Assembly (NCBI GenBank): GCA_017940605.1
Contig: JAGAYF010000065.1
Location: 1 to 47,277 of the forward strand
Origin: Bacteroidaceae bacterium
Lineage (GTDB): Bacteria; Bacteroidota; Bacteroidia; Bacteroidales; Bacteroidaceae
Reading direction: 5' to 3'
Length of the DNA: 47,277 bases
This document shows, piece by piece, positions 24,904-33,423 of this stretch. The notes under the pieces are model-generated. The model was not told the origin of the DNA, searched no databases, and was given only the letters and a program-made list of their open reading frames with translations. Every line of letters starts with the position of its first letter. Positions within the stretch are counted from its first letter, which is position 1. Made by a program: the position numbers and the translations under genes.

Positions 24904-26708
24904 TGATTTCCGTATCCATGAAGGCAGAAAGTTGGCAGGAGGCCTATGAAACACTGAACCGGCGACCGCTTGGGCGGCCGCATGTGCCCGTTATTGGCAT
25001 TACGGGCAACCTGGGCGAGTATGGATGCCAGTTGGCCGAAGGCTATTACGAAAGTGTGCGCCGGGCCGGCGGAGAGCCCCTGGTCATCCCCCCGGGGCTT
25101 CATGAGGCGGGCCTGCTGACGCTCCTGGACCGTGTGGACGGCCTGATATTCTCGGGTGGCGGCGACATTAACCCCTTGTTGTTGGCCGAAGAACCTCATC
25201 CTGCGCTGCATGGTGTCTGTCCGCAGCGCGACATGCAGGAATTGCTGCTGATGCGGCTGGCCCTGGACTGGCAGATTCCCGTATTGGGCATTTGTCGGGG
25301 CATTCAGGTCATGGCGGCCGCAGCCCGTGGCACGCTGGTGCAGGACATTGCCTCGAGCGGATGCTTTGCACAGGGAGCGGTGAAGCACAGCCAGGAGATG
25401 GACCGCTGCTTTCCCTCACATCATGTGACGCTGCAGGCTGACACCTTGCTGCAATCCCTCTATGGCGGTGCTTCACGGCTGGCCGTCAACTCCCTGCACC
25501 ATCAGGCGGTGGCCAGTGCAGGGCCAGACTTCCGTGTGAGTGCCGTAGCTCCCGACGGGGTCATTGAGGCCATTGAAAGTGCCTGTTGCAAACCGGCCGT
25601 AGGTGTGCAGTGGCATCCCGAGACCTTTGTCCTGCGCGGCGATGAGAGCCACTTGCCGCTGTTCCGCTGGTTGGTGGGCGAAGCGGCCGTGTACCGGCGT
25701 GCCTGCCGTGTGCACGATGAGGTGCTGTCGCTGGACACCCATTGCGACACCCCCTTGTTTTTCCGTCAGAATATCAATTTCGCTGCGCGCGACCCGCGCG
25801 TGTTGGTCGATTCCCATAAAATGCGCGAGGGCAGGCTGGATGCCTGCATCATGGCCGCCTATCTGGCTCAGGGTGAGCGCACGCCCCAGGCGTTACAGGC
25901 GGCAACGGCCGCTTGCAACGCGCTGCTCGACGGCATTGAGCGTTGCGTGGGCACTTGCGATGGGGTGGGCCTGGCTGCTACGCCCCAGGACCTGTATCGG
26001 TTGAAGTCGGCGGGTTCGCTGGCCGTGATGAAAGGCATTGAAAACGGCTATGCCGTGGGGTTGGACTTGGCCAACGTGGAACGTTTTGCCCGCCGGGGAG
26101 TGGTCTACATGACCCTCTGTCATAATGGCGACAATGACTTGTGCGACAGTGCGATGCAGTCCAACCGTGAGCATCGCGGTCTGAGTGCCTTCGGCCGTCA
26201 GGTCGTGGCTGAACTGAACAGGACGGGCATAATGGTCGACCTGAGCCATGCTTCGGAGGATACGTTCTATGATGCGCTGGAGGCCAGTGCGCTTCCCGTG
26301 GTTTGCTCGCACTCCAGTGCGCGGGCACTGTGCGACCATCCGCGCAACTTGACTGATGACCAGCTGCGTGCCCTGGCCCAGGTGGGCGGCGTGGCGCAGA
26401 TAACGGCCTACCCTGGTTTCCTGCGGCTGGACGGCAAGGCTTGTGTGGAAGATGTGGTCCGCCATTTGGAACACGCCATAGAAGTGGCAGGCATTGACAG
26501 TGTGGGCATCGGTACGGATTTTGACGGCGACGGCGGCGTGCCTGGCTTAGCCGATGCGTCCGACATATTGAACCTGACACAGCATCTTCTGCGCCGAGGA
26601 TTTGGCGAGGAAGACCTGAAAAAAATATGGGGAGGCAATTTCCTGCGCGTCATGCAGCAGGTTCAGGATGCTTCTCTGCTGAAGGATGAAACGATAACGC
26701 AAAACTGA
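24903..26708 (+). CDS. Fused gamma-glutamyl hydrolase (PuuD-like) and M19 membrane-type dipeptidase
   Basis: 601 residues in two enzymes. Residues about 28-260 form a class I glutamine amidotransferase-like peptidase C26 domain: nucleophile in LGICRGIQ and His/Glu in VGVQWHPETF, as in gamma-glutamyl-GABA hydrolase. Residues about 270-590 form an M19 renal-dipeptidase domain: zinc ligands in SLDTHCDTPLF, KGIENGYAVG, VDLSHAS and VCSHSSA, plus GTDFDGDGG. No signal peptide is seen, so it should be cytoplasmic. Together the domains could open gamma-glutamyl bonds and then split the dipeptide. An internal ATG at 24918 is an alternative start. It is downstream of an Lrp regulator. Confidence 0.92.
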   Translation: MISVSMKAESWQEAYETLNRRPLGRPHVPVIGITGNLGEYGCQLAEGYYESVRRAGGEPLVIPPGLHEAGLLTLLDRVDGLIFSGGGDINPLLLAEEPHPALHGVCPQRDMQELLLMRLALDWQIPVLGICRGIQVMAAAARGTLVQDIASSGCFAQGAVKHSQEMDRCFPSHHVTLQADTLLQSLYGGASRLAVNSLHHQAVASAGPDFRVSAVAPDGVIEAIESACCKPAVGVQWHPETFVLRGDESHLPLFRWLVGEAAVYRRACRVHDEVLSLDTHCDTPLFFRQNINFAARDPRVLVDSHKMREGRLDACIMAAYLAQGERTPQALQAATAACNALLDGIERCVGTCDGVGLAATPQDLYRLKSAGSLAVMKGIENGYAVGLDLANVERFARRGVVYMTLCHNGDNDLCDSAMQSNREHRGLSAFGRQVVAELNRTGIMVDLSHASEDTFYDALEASALPVVCSHSSARALCDHPRNLTDDQLRALAQVGGVAQITAYPGFLRLDGKACVEDVVRHLEHAIEVAGIDSVGIGTDFDGDGGVPGLADASDILNLTQHLLRRGFGEEDLKKIWGGNFLRVMQQVQDASLLKDETITQN

Positions 26709-26712
26709 ACCC

Positions 26713-27708
26713 ATGAAGTGTCTGTACAGTAAACATATAGCCTTTTTCTTGTTGTTTGCCTTGCTTGTCGGTTGCGGAAATACTGCGAAGCAAAAACAGC
26801 AGGCAGCGGAGGAGACCGATCAGCCTGCATTCCCCGAATTTGATGCCGACAGTGCATTCCAGTATATCGTGGCGCAATGCGCTTTCGGTCCTCGTGTCCT
26901 GGAAAGTGAGGCTCATGAGCGTTGCGGACAGTATATCGCATCGCGGTTTGCGCAGTTTGGCTGCCAAGTGAGCCTGCAGCGTGCGGAATTTACGCGCTAT
27001 GACGGTTTGCACCAGTCGGGGTACAACATCATCGCGTCAACGGGTGGAAATCATGCCCGTCGCATCTTGATATGCGCCCATTGGGACAGCAGGCCCTGGG
27101 CGGACCAGGATGCCGACCCTGCTCAGTGGTACACGCCCATAGACGCGGCCAACGACGGTGCGAGCGGCGTGGCCGTCATGTTGGAGCTGGCGCGGCTCAT
27201 CCAGCACGACTCGTTGGCAGTAGGGGTGGATTTTGTCTGTTTCGATGCAGAGGACATGGGAGCACCGGCCTGGGAGGCCCATGCACCGAAAGGCGAGGAC
27301 GACTGGTGCCTGGGGGCGCAGTATTGGGCGCGGCGTCCCCATCGCAAGGACTTTGCGTTTGGCATCCTGCTGGACATGGTGGCCGGTGAGGGTGCTCGCT
27401 TCTATCAGGAGGGCTTCTCGAAATACTATGCGCCCGGTGTGGTGGAACAAGTATGGCAGGCTGCCCTCCATGCCGGCTTTGGTGATTTTTTTCCTGCCCA
27501 GGCCGGCGGTACGATTACCGACGACCATGTGCCTGTCAACCGTGTGGCCGGCATACCTACGATAGATATTATCGCTTACTATCCTGCCGCACCCAATTCC
27601 TTTGGTACGACCTGGCATACACGGCAGGACAATGTGGAACACATATCCCTGTATCCCCTGAAGGCCGTGGGGCAGACGCTTGTTCAACTTCTTTATACAC
27701 AGAAATAA
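26713..27708 (+). CDS. M28 family lipoprotein, glutaminyl-peptide cyclotransferase-like
   Basis: 331 residues. Lipoprotein signal ending LLVGC at about residue 17, followed by GNTAKQ. The M28 zinc fold resembles bacterial type II glutaminyl cyclases such as that of Porphyromonas gingivalis: AHWDSRPWADQD, AANDGASGVAVMLELA, FDAEDMG (catalytic/metal acids) and DDHVPVNRVAGIPTIDII (metal His). These enzymes convert N-terminal Gln to pyroglutamate, protecting exported proteins whose signal peptidase cleavage leaves Gln at the N-terminus. An aminopeptidase role cannot be excluded. It begins 4 bp after the dipeptidase fusion. Confidence 0.88.
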   Translation: MKCLYSKHIAFFLLFALLVGCGNTAKQKQQAAEETDQPAFPEFDADSAFQYIVAQCAFGPRVLESEAHERCGQYIASRFAQFGCQVSLQRAEFTRYDGLHQSGYNIIASTGGNHARRILICAHWDSRPWADQDADPAQWYTPIDAANDGASGVAVMLELARLIQHDSLAVGVDFVCFDAEDMGAPAWEAHAPKGEDDWCLGAQYWARRPHRKDFAFGILLDMVAGEGARFYQEGFSKYYAPGVVEQVWQAALHAGFGDFFPAQAGGTITDDHVPVNRVAGIPTIDIIAYYPAAPNSFGTTWHTRQDNVEHISLYPLKAVGQTLVQLLYTQK

Positions 27709-27709
27709 G

Positions 27710-28138
27710 ATGAAGACAATTAATGAGATACAAGACGAAATCATAGAGGAATTCAGCGAAGTGGATGACTGGATGGACCGTTACCAGATGTTGATAGACT
27801 TGGGAAACGAGCAGCCGCCGTTGCCGCAACAGGAGAAAGTGGAGAGCAATCTCATTGAAGGCTGTCAGAGCAGGTTGTGGTTGGTGTGCGAACAGGACGC
27901 AGAAAACAGGTTGACCTTTCGTGCTGAAAGCGATGCCTTGATAGTCAAGGGTATTGTCATGCTGCTGATACGCGTTTTGAACGGTCATACCCCCGATGAG
28001 ATTCTTCAGGCTGATTTGTATTTCATTGACCGCATTGGCCTGCGCGAGCATTTGTCGCCTACCCGCAGCAATGGCCTGTTGTCCATGCTTAGGCAAATGC
28101 GCATGTATGCAATGGCTTTCCAAGCCAAGGGGGCATGA
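27710..28138 (+). CDS. SufE family sulfur acceptor protein
   Basis: 142 residues, normal SufE size. The active cysteine is C52 in IEGCQSRLWLV, which accepts persulfide sulfur from the SufS desulfurase for Fe-S cluster building. The N-terminus (INEIQDEIIEEFSEVDDWMDRYQMLIDLG) is characteristic. It starts 1 bp after the M28 stop, so it is the last gene of the Lrp-DUF4491-peptidase run. SufS and the SufBCD genes are not in the window. An upstream ATG at 27680 would extend into the previous gene and adds nothing conserved. Confidence 0.93.
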   Translation: MKTINEIQDEIIEEFSEVDDWMDRYQMLIDLGNEQPPLPQQEKVESNLIEGCQSRLWLVCEQDAENRLTFRAESDALIVKGIVMLLIRVLNGHTPDEILQADLYFIDRIGLREHLSPTRSNGLLSMLRQMRMYAMAFQAKGA

Positions 28139-28156
28139 GATGATGAATAAATGGGT

Positions 28157-28175
28157 GATTCCCGTGGTTGGAATC
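28157..28175. terminator. Weak bidirectional hairpin between convergent sufE-like and ccsBA-like genes
   Basis: GATTCC pairs with GGAATC across a 7-base loop, followed by GTGATTTCTTG. It is short and the T-tract is broken. The same bases carry a 15-codon open frame described in the findings. Confidence 0.3.
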
Positions 28176-28216
28176 GTGATTTCTTGAAGGGTCGGGTGTT
28201 TTTCCTTAAGTTTGCG

Positions 28217-30247
28217 CTATGCATAGGAATGCATGCCGCCGAGGAAGTAGTTGACACCGAAATATGTCATGAGTACTGCAAGGAAAGACAGCACAAGGTA
28301 AATGTGAAACCATAGGGGGCGAGTCATCTGTGGCAGACTCTTGCGATGAAGCGGAACGCTGTATATCATGAGTGTGATGAGTGCCCAGACTTCTTTTGGG
28401 TCCCAACTCCAATAAGTACCCCAGGAGATGTTGGCCCACACGGCACCGAGAAAAATTCCAATGGCGAGCAATGCAACTGCGGGGTACAACAGAAGGTGGC
28501 TCAACAGAGTAAGTTGATCCATGTGCTGGCTGTAAGATTCCTTGCGGCGAAGAATGAGGGCCAGTATGCCGTTGAACATCAAGATGGCCAGTAGTGCGTA
28601 GGAAATCATGATGATGGATACATGGGCACTCAACAAGGGGGAGTTGAGGACGGGCATGAGGGGTGTAATCTGCGGGTTCATCTGTCCTAAATGGGCCACC
28701 AACAGGGTAAAACCTGAGAGAAGGAATCCGAATGGGAGTATGAATCGGAACTTTCTTTGCAGAATTGCTGTGAAGATGAGCAAGGCCAGTGACATGAACA
28801 GCATGGTCTCGTATCCGTTGCCCAGGGGGATGCGTCCGCTGATGTACCAGCGAAGTGAGTAGTGGAAGGCCAATGCTAAAAGTGAGCAGAAAAGCAAGAT
28901 GTTCAATGTCGGCTGAATCCATCTGCGCCGACGAATAAATCCGCCAATTAATAAGAAAAAGGAGAGGAAACCCAATGTCAGGTTGAGCATAAATAGTATT
29001 TTTACAATGGGCAGTTGGTTGTACAAAAGTTCGGCCTTTACCCGCTGCGGGCTGAGCGGTGTCGTGCCCTGTGGAACGGGTTGTATGAGTTTGCCCTCTG
29101 TGGCCATGAGGATGAGGCCCATTTTTTCATCCAGTTCACGGATGGATTTGGATAATGGTCCATCCAGCCCTTGTTCCCCTGACAGTTTGTTTACTTTGTA
29201 TTGCTGGTTTGGTCCGAAGAGTTGGGCAGTGGTGGCGTATGGGCTGTTGATACCTAACCTGTGGCGTAGTTTCTCGTTCTTGATTTTCAGCATGGGTTGG
29301 TCTTTCCATACATCGGGGCGCAGCGACCATCCAATGAGTACTTGTTCGGCCGAGAGACTTTTATAGGATGGGCGACCGTAGATTTTTTGCAGGAAATCCC
29401 TTGCCACGGTATTGAGTGGTACAATTCTGTCATTGTAGATGACCTGCATGCTTGCCATGCTGTCGGCCTTGGCGCGATTGATGGTGGGAATGGCTTGGCG
29501 ACTCCACATGGGTAAGGAGGCGAATGACAGAAACAAGAATAAACTGCCGCGTTTCAGGAGTGGATGCCGCAACAATTGCCTAAAATGCCCACCTGGGGAG
29601 AATAGTTGCCATAGCAAAGAGATGGCAAGGAGAATATAGCCTGCATAGGTGATGGCAATGCCCCATGGATCATGCTTGACGGTCAGGATAGTGCCTCTTC
29701 CGTCTGAATCGTATGAACTTTGGTAGAAACGATATCCTTTTGCCTTGAGGATGTGGTTCATTGAGATAGCCCCTTGTGTTGTCTGGCCGTTGATTTTATC
29801 ATGGTATTGAACGTAGCTGATAAAGTCGGCTGGCATCGTTGCTCCTGCGTAGTATCTTATGCGGAAACTGTCTAAACGAAGGGTGATGGGCAGTGATGAG
29901 GGTTCGGAGTTGTCTTCTAAATAGAAATAGTCGGCCTGCGCTCCTTCCCTTAGGTGAAGCGTGCCGTCTTTTCCTGTTAAGAAAGAAATAAATGCGCCCA
30001 TGAGAATCACAACAAATGAAATGTGCAGTGCCAAGATATTGGGCCTATGCCACAACTGTACACGCAGGAATTGCCATAGGCCCAAAAGAGCAAAAACGAT
30101 CCATAAAGAGATGAACCACCATGAATGGTAAACACGATCCAACGCAATGCCATGCTCTGTTGTCTTTTCTATAAATGTTCCGAATGCCATTGCAATCAGG
30201 AGCAATGAGAAGACAACGAGTATGATTCTCTTGAAGATTGTGACCAT
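28217..30247 (-). CDS. Cytochrome c biogenesis protein CcsBA (ResB-CcsA fusion)
   Basis: 676-residue polytopic membrane protein that carries heme across the membrane and attaches it to CXXCH motifs (system II). The ResB/CcsB-like part is about 1-260 plus a periplasmic segment. The CcsA-like part is about 400-676 and has the heme-handling WGTYWSWDPKEVW motif, followed by conserved histidines (PLHRKSL, WFHIYL). It is the last gene of a seven-gene minus-strand operon encoding two heme-c proteins, which are its likely clients. The low GC content relative to the flanks suggests it travels with that operon. Confidence 0.9.
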   Translation of the reverse strand: MVTIFKRIILVVFSLLLIAMAFGTFIEKTTEHGIALDRVYHSWWFISLWIVFALLGLWQFLRVQLWHRPNILALHISFVVILMGAFISFLTGKDGTLHLREGAQADYFYLEDNSEPSSLPITLRLDSFRIRYYAGATMPADFISYVQYHDKINGQTTQGAISMNHILKAKGYRFYQSSYDSDGRGTILTVKHDPWGIAITYAGYILLAISLLWQLFSPGGHFRQLLRHPLLKRGSLFLFLSFASLPMWSRQAIPTINRAKADSMASMQVIYNDRIVPLNTVARDFLQKIYGRPSYKSLSAEQVLIGWSLRPDVWKDQPMLKIKNEKLRHRLGINSPYATTAQLFGPNQQYKVNKLSGEQGLDGPLSKSIRELDEKMGLILMATEGKLIQPVPQGTTPLSPQRVKAELLYNQLPIVKILFMLNLTLGFLSFFLLIGGFIRRRRWIQPTLNILLFCSLLALAFHYSLRWYISGRIPLGNGYETMLFMSLALLIFTAILQRKFRFILPFGFLLSGFTLLVAHLGQMNPQITPLMPVLNSPLLSAHVSIIMISYALLAILMFNGILALILRRKESYSQHMDQLTLLSHLLLYPAVALLAIGIFLGAVWANISWGTYWSWDPKEVWALITLMIYSVPLHRKSLPQMTRPLWFHIYLVLSFLAVLMTYFGVNYFLGGMHSYA

Positions 30248-30275
30248 GCCGATGGTGTCGGGTGTCAGTGTGGTG

Positions 30276-31403
30276 TTAAAGTTCCTTTAGGGCGATGCAT
30301 TCCATCTCGATAAGCCAACCGGGTCGGCAAACGGGAGCGAGAACGATGACTTTAGGCTTGTGGGGAAAACGTTCTTGAAACATGTGACTGACAATGGGGT
30401 AGTCTCCGATATCTCGCAAGTATATAGCCATTTGGGCAACGTTTTCCCATTGTGCTTGGCCTTCCAGAAGAAGAGCTTCGACATTTTCCCACATTCTCAG
30501 TACCTGTTTCCGGATATTTCCTTGATGGACGATTTCTCCCTTGTTGTTAATGCTGGCTGTTCCTGATATAAATAATTCTCGATGGTCGGAATAGTCAACA
30601 TATGTGCCGCGCTCAAAACTTACGCCGTATTCACTGGTGCGATTCAAGTGGTCGGCTGCGTAAAGATAATGTATTTGTTCTGGCTGGATGCCGTGAATGG
30701 CGTATGCATCCATTTGTGTCCAAACAGTGGAGTCTTTCTGTCTGCCTCCAATGCCTGTGCTAGCGATAAAATGTGTCTGTTCAGTCAGATTTTCCGTGGC
30801 AAAAACGTGGTTGCGTGCCTTTACCATACCTGCATATTGATTGTCAACATCATTTACATAGAACCATGTACGGATACAATTGTCCTTGAGGGAACATCCT
30901 TCTTCTTGCAAAAGATGGGTGTACTCATCAAAAATTCGGAGGGTTTGTTGCTCACTGTCTTGCCCCTTGGCCGTTTTTTGAGCCAGCCATAAGTGGCGCA
31001 ATCCGTTTTGTTGAACCTCACAAAGGCCATTGTCCAACTTTTTAATTTTGGTATCAGTCGTCGCGTAGACCCACAATGCAATTTTTGTATTGTCGAGCGG
31101 CGGTTGCTGGATGATGGACACCGCATAAGATGAAGGACGCTCGTATTCTTCAATGGCAGCCTCTTGGTTGCTCGCGTCGCTAATAAAATAGCGTTTAATG
31201 ACAATCTGTATTTTTTCAGGGCAAGTGGATATGATATCCTCACAACTTCTGTTGAGACTCTGCAATTGTTCATCAAAAGGCAGCGTGGAATTGTCTATGT
31301 GCAGCATGATGTGCCATTTGGATGTGTCCGTTGCCTTGAATTGATGAATTTCGGCACGAACATTGGGCAGTTGTACAGTATGTTGTGTGAAATCTGTATT
31401 CAT
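30276..31403 (-). CDS. RidA-fold chorismatase-like (FkbO/Hyg5/XanB2-type) protein
   Basis: 375 residues. The C-terminal half is a YjgF/RidA fold (ELFISGTASINNKGEIVHQGN and then KVIVLAPVCRPGWLIEMECIAL), and the N-terminal half is a divergent second RidA-like fold. This two-part layout, with SEYGVSFERG and an acidic residue in the WLIEME end, resembles chorismatases, which hydrolyse chorismate to dihydroxycyclohexadienoate or hydroxybenzoates. A simple imine deaminase is the alternative. No signal peptide, so cytoplasmic. Its place between a cytochrome and CcsBA is unusual; a product used as iron ligand or redox mediator is conceivable but unproven. Confidence 0.68.
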   Translation of the reverse strand: MNTDFTQHTVQLPNVRAEIHQFKATDTSKWHIMLHIDNSTLPFDEQLQSLNRSCEDIISTCPEKIQIVIKRYFISDASNQEAAIEEYERPSSYAVSIIQQPPLDNTKIALWVYATTDTKIKKLDNGLCEVQQNGLRHLWLAQKTAKGQDSEQQTLRIFDEYTHLLQEEGCSLKDNCIRTWFYVNDVDNQYAGMVKARNHVFATENLTEQTHFIASTGIGGRQKDSTVWTQMDAYAIHGIQPEQIHYLYAADHLNRTSEYGVSFERGTYVDYSDHRELFISGTASINNKGEIVHQGNIRKQVLRMWENVEALLLEGQAQWENVAQMAIYLRDIGDYPIVSHMFQERFPHKPKVIVLAPVCRPGWLIEMECIALKEL

Positions 31404-31416
31404 TGTTTAATTGTGA

Positions 31417-32151
31417 TTATTTTTTAGCTCCTGCGTTGATCCAATCTTCAAAGAGTTTTTGCATGCGCTCGCGTACGACTTCCTGAGTATGGTCATAAAG
31501 CCAATGGTCATCTTTACTTAAGGATGTTGTAAGGGCTAGAAAGAGGACACTGTTCGTAGCATCCCCAGCTTCTACAATATTCATTCCGCTGACTTTTGTG
31601 GAGGGGTGGTTTACAATGCCATCGTAGCTTTTCCCCTCTGTCAGATTCAGGTTTGCAGCTACAAAGTTACTGCCTCCGTGGCAATTGACGCATGTGGTAT
31701 TGAAAACTTTTTGCTGTATGGCTTCAAACATTCCTAAATTTATGTTGTCAGCTTCAATGCGGATAGTGTCATTTTTGCCTGCGGCGGTGACATCTTCACC
31801 TTCTACCTTGAGAAATGTGACAACACGTTGTCGTAGACGATTGACCATGCATAATTCGACGGAGGAAGTGCTGTCGGGTATGTTTGACAATGTCATATTT
31901 AATTTTCCATTGTCAAAATCTCGAATGTATTTCAGAAGAATTGCATAATCACTGGTTTCGCTGAAAGCCGCAAAGGCAAGAGTGTAGCCATTGGCCCATG
32001 TCTTGGCGTCTGTTGCTAAGCCAACATTCAGTTTGGCGACCTTTCCTTCCTTTGTTGTATTGTATGTTTCTGTCAGGTTGCCATCATCGCACGAAGACAA
32101 TCCGCAAGCAAGAATGCATACCAACAATATAATACTTAAAAGATGCTTCAT
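31417..32151 (-). CDS. c-type cytochrome lipoprotein, single heme
   Basis: 244 residues. Lipoprotein signal ending GLSSC with lipidated C21 followed directly by DDGN, an acidic tag like the Bacteroidetes surface-export signal. One heme-c site, C154-V-N-C157-H158, sits in a cytochrome-like C-terminal domain (about 140-244, with LNLTEGKSYDGIVN and a later Met as possible sixth ligand). The N-terminal 130 residues are unlike known cytochromes. It starts 17 bp before the porin end and is clearly part of the operon. Probably surface-exposed electron carrier, inferred from the tag. Confidence 0.85.
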   Translation of the reverse strand: MKHLLSIILLVCILACGLSSCDDGNLTETYNTTKEGKVAKLNVGLATDAKTWANGYTLAFAAFSETSDYAILLKYIRDFDNGKLNMTLSNIPDSTSSVELCMVNRLRQRVVTFLKVEGEDVTAAGKNDTIRIEADNINLGMFEAIQQKVFNTTCVNCHGGSNFVAANLNLTEGKSYDGIVNHPSTKVSGMNIVEAGDATNSVLFLALTTSLSKDDHWLYDHTQEVVRERMQKLFEDWINAGAKK

Positions 32152-32168
32152 CTTTTTGCGGAGATTAT

Positions 32169-33383
32169 TTAAAATGTGTATTGCAGTAGAACTTTCACTG
32201 TGTGCATGGGCTGGCCTAGATCGTCATTGTCTCTGTCAAGTTGGGTGGTATGGCCTGTTCTTCCAATATACTGGTACATCCCTTGCAACTTGAGATTGCA
32301 ATTCGGGAAGAAGTAGTTAAGTCCTATGGCTGGCATGTTTAACAATCCCTTTTTGTCTGTACCGTTTCTGTCCATGAAGTCATAACGGGCGGCAACTTGT
32401 AACTGGTTCGTTGCAAAGTATCCTGCTTGGGCGTAAGCTCCCCAGTAATTATAACTTTCCTTGATTTTCTGGCGTTTTGTGAAATCTACGTTCATATAGT
32501 ATCCTTCAGCACCAAAATACCACCGATTTTTTAACCATGCAAATTCAATTCCAGCACGAAAGTCATTTGTACTTTCACTTTCACTTTCGACATTTTCTGA
32601 AAGGGAAAGACCGATTAACATTTTGTCCTCATGCAGGCGGTTGGGATCGCCTTGTGTGGAAGGCATAACACCCTTAGGCATCCATGTGAACCGTCCGGCG
32701 TAAAGTAGAGATGGAATGTGCCAGTCATCGCTGAATGTTTTTGTGGCGGCATTTGTGCCAGAGCCCGTTCCATTGAATAAGCCTATTTCATATCCAAATT
32801 GTTTTGCAAGCAATCCATGTAGTTCTACACCTAAGTCAAATCCAGTACCAATATTAGGTGTTACGGCATTGAGAGAATAGGGCATGATGGTGGTTGCTGT
32901 CAAAGAAGTTGGAATTTGAGGAAGTAATGTAGACCCCAGAGTGGTCAAATACGCATGTGTGAATGGTGTTTTGAACTTACCAACCTTGAGGGCTAATTGT
33001 TCTTTCATCTTTACATCAAACCATGCTTGCTGTAGAATGTTTGCTCCGCTTGCGGCAGCATTGATAGTTAGATTGTATCCCACTTTGCCAAATGCCTTTC
33101 CTGTAAAACCCAGTACGGCATATGGGATGGCAAAGCCAGAATTGGCAACATTATCCTGATTATAGGCTTTGTCCAGCCCTTCATCATCATAATAGTTGAA
33201 GTTCCCTGTTGTTTGAACCAGTAGGTAGGGTTTGAAGACGAAGTCTCCTTTTTTTGTTTCAATAGTAAATCCGTTTTTGCCTGCAACTGAAACGACACCG
33301 TTCTCAGTGGCCTCTTCTTCTTGTTGTGCAAAAGTTATAAGTGGCAGAATAGCCATGCTTGCTAAGAGCAAAATCTTTTTCAT
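32169..33383 (-). CDS. Outer-membrane porin (OprO/P-like), second of the operon
   Basis: 404 residues with a signal peptide (MKKILLLASMAILPLITFAQ) and a C-terminal aromatic residue (LLQYTF), as needed for beta-barrel assembly. Alternating strand pattern (YLLVQTTGNFNYYDDEGLDK, NRWYFGAEGYYMNVDF, LQVAARYDFMDRNG) fits a phosphate-selective-porin-like 16-strand barrel. The substrate is not evident. It lies between the di-heme oxidoreductase and cytochrome genes, so it may supply the channel through which the surface cytochromes meet periplasmic partners, or pass iron or small acids. Confidence 0.82.
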   Translation of the reverse strand: MKKILLLASMAILPLITFAQQEEEATENGVVSVAGKNGFTIETKKGDFVFKPYLLVQTTGNFNYYDDEGLDKAYNQDNVANSGFAIPYAVLGFTGKAFGKVGYNLTINAAASGANILQQAWFDVKMKEQLALKVGKFKTPFTHAYLTTLGSTLLPQIPTSLTATTIMPYSLNAVTPNIGTGFDLGVELHGLLAKQFGYEIGLFNGTGSGTNAATKTFSDDWHIPSLLYAGRFTWMPKGVMPSTQGDPNRLHEDKMLIGLSLSENVESESESTNDFRAGIEFAWLKNRWYFGAEGYYMNVDFTKRQKIKESYNYWGAYAQAGYFATNQLQVAARYDFMDRNGTDKKGLLNMPAIGLNYFFPNCNLKLQGMYQYIGRTGHTTQLDRDNDDLGQPMHTVKVLLQYTF

Positions 33384-33423
33384 GTGAGTATTAATTCTGT
33401 TATTATTTTATTTCTGTAATGAT

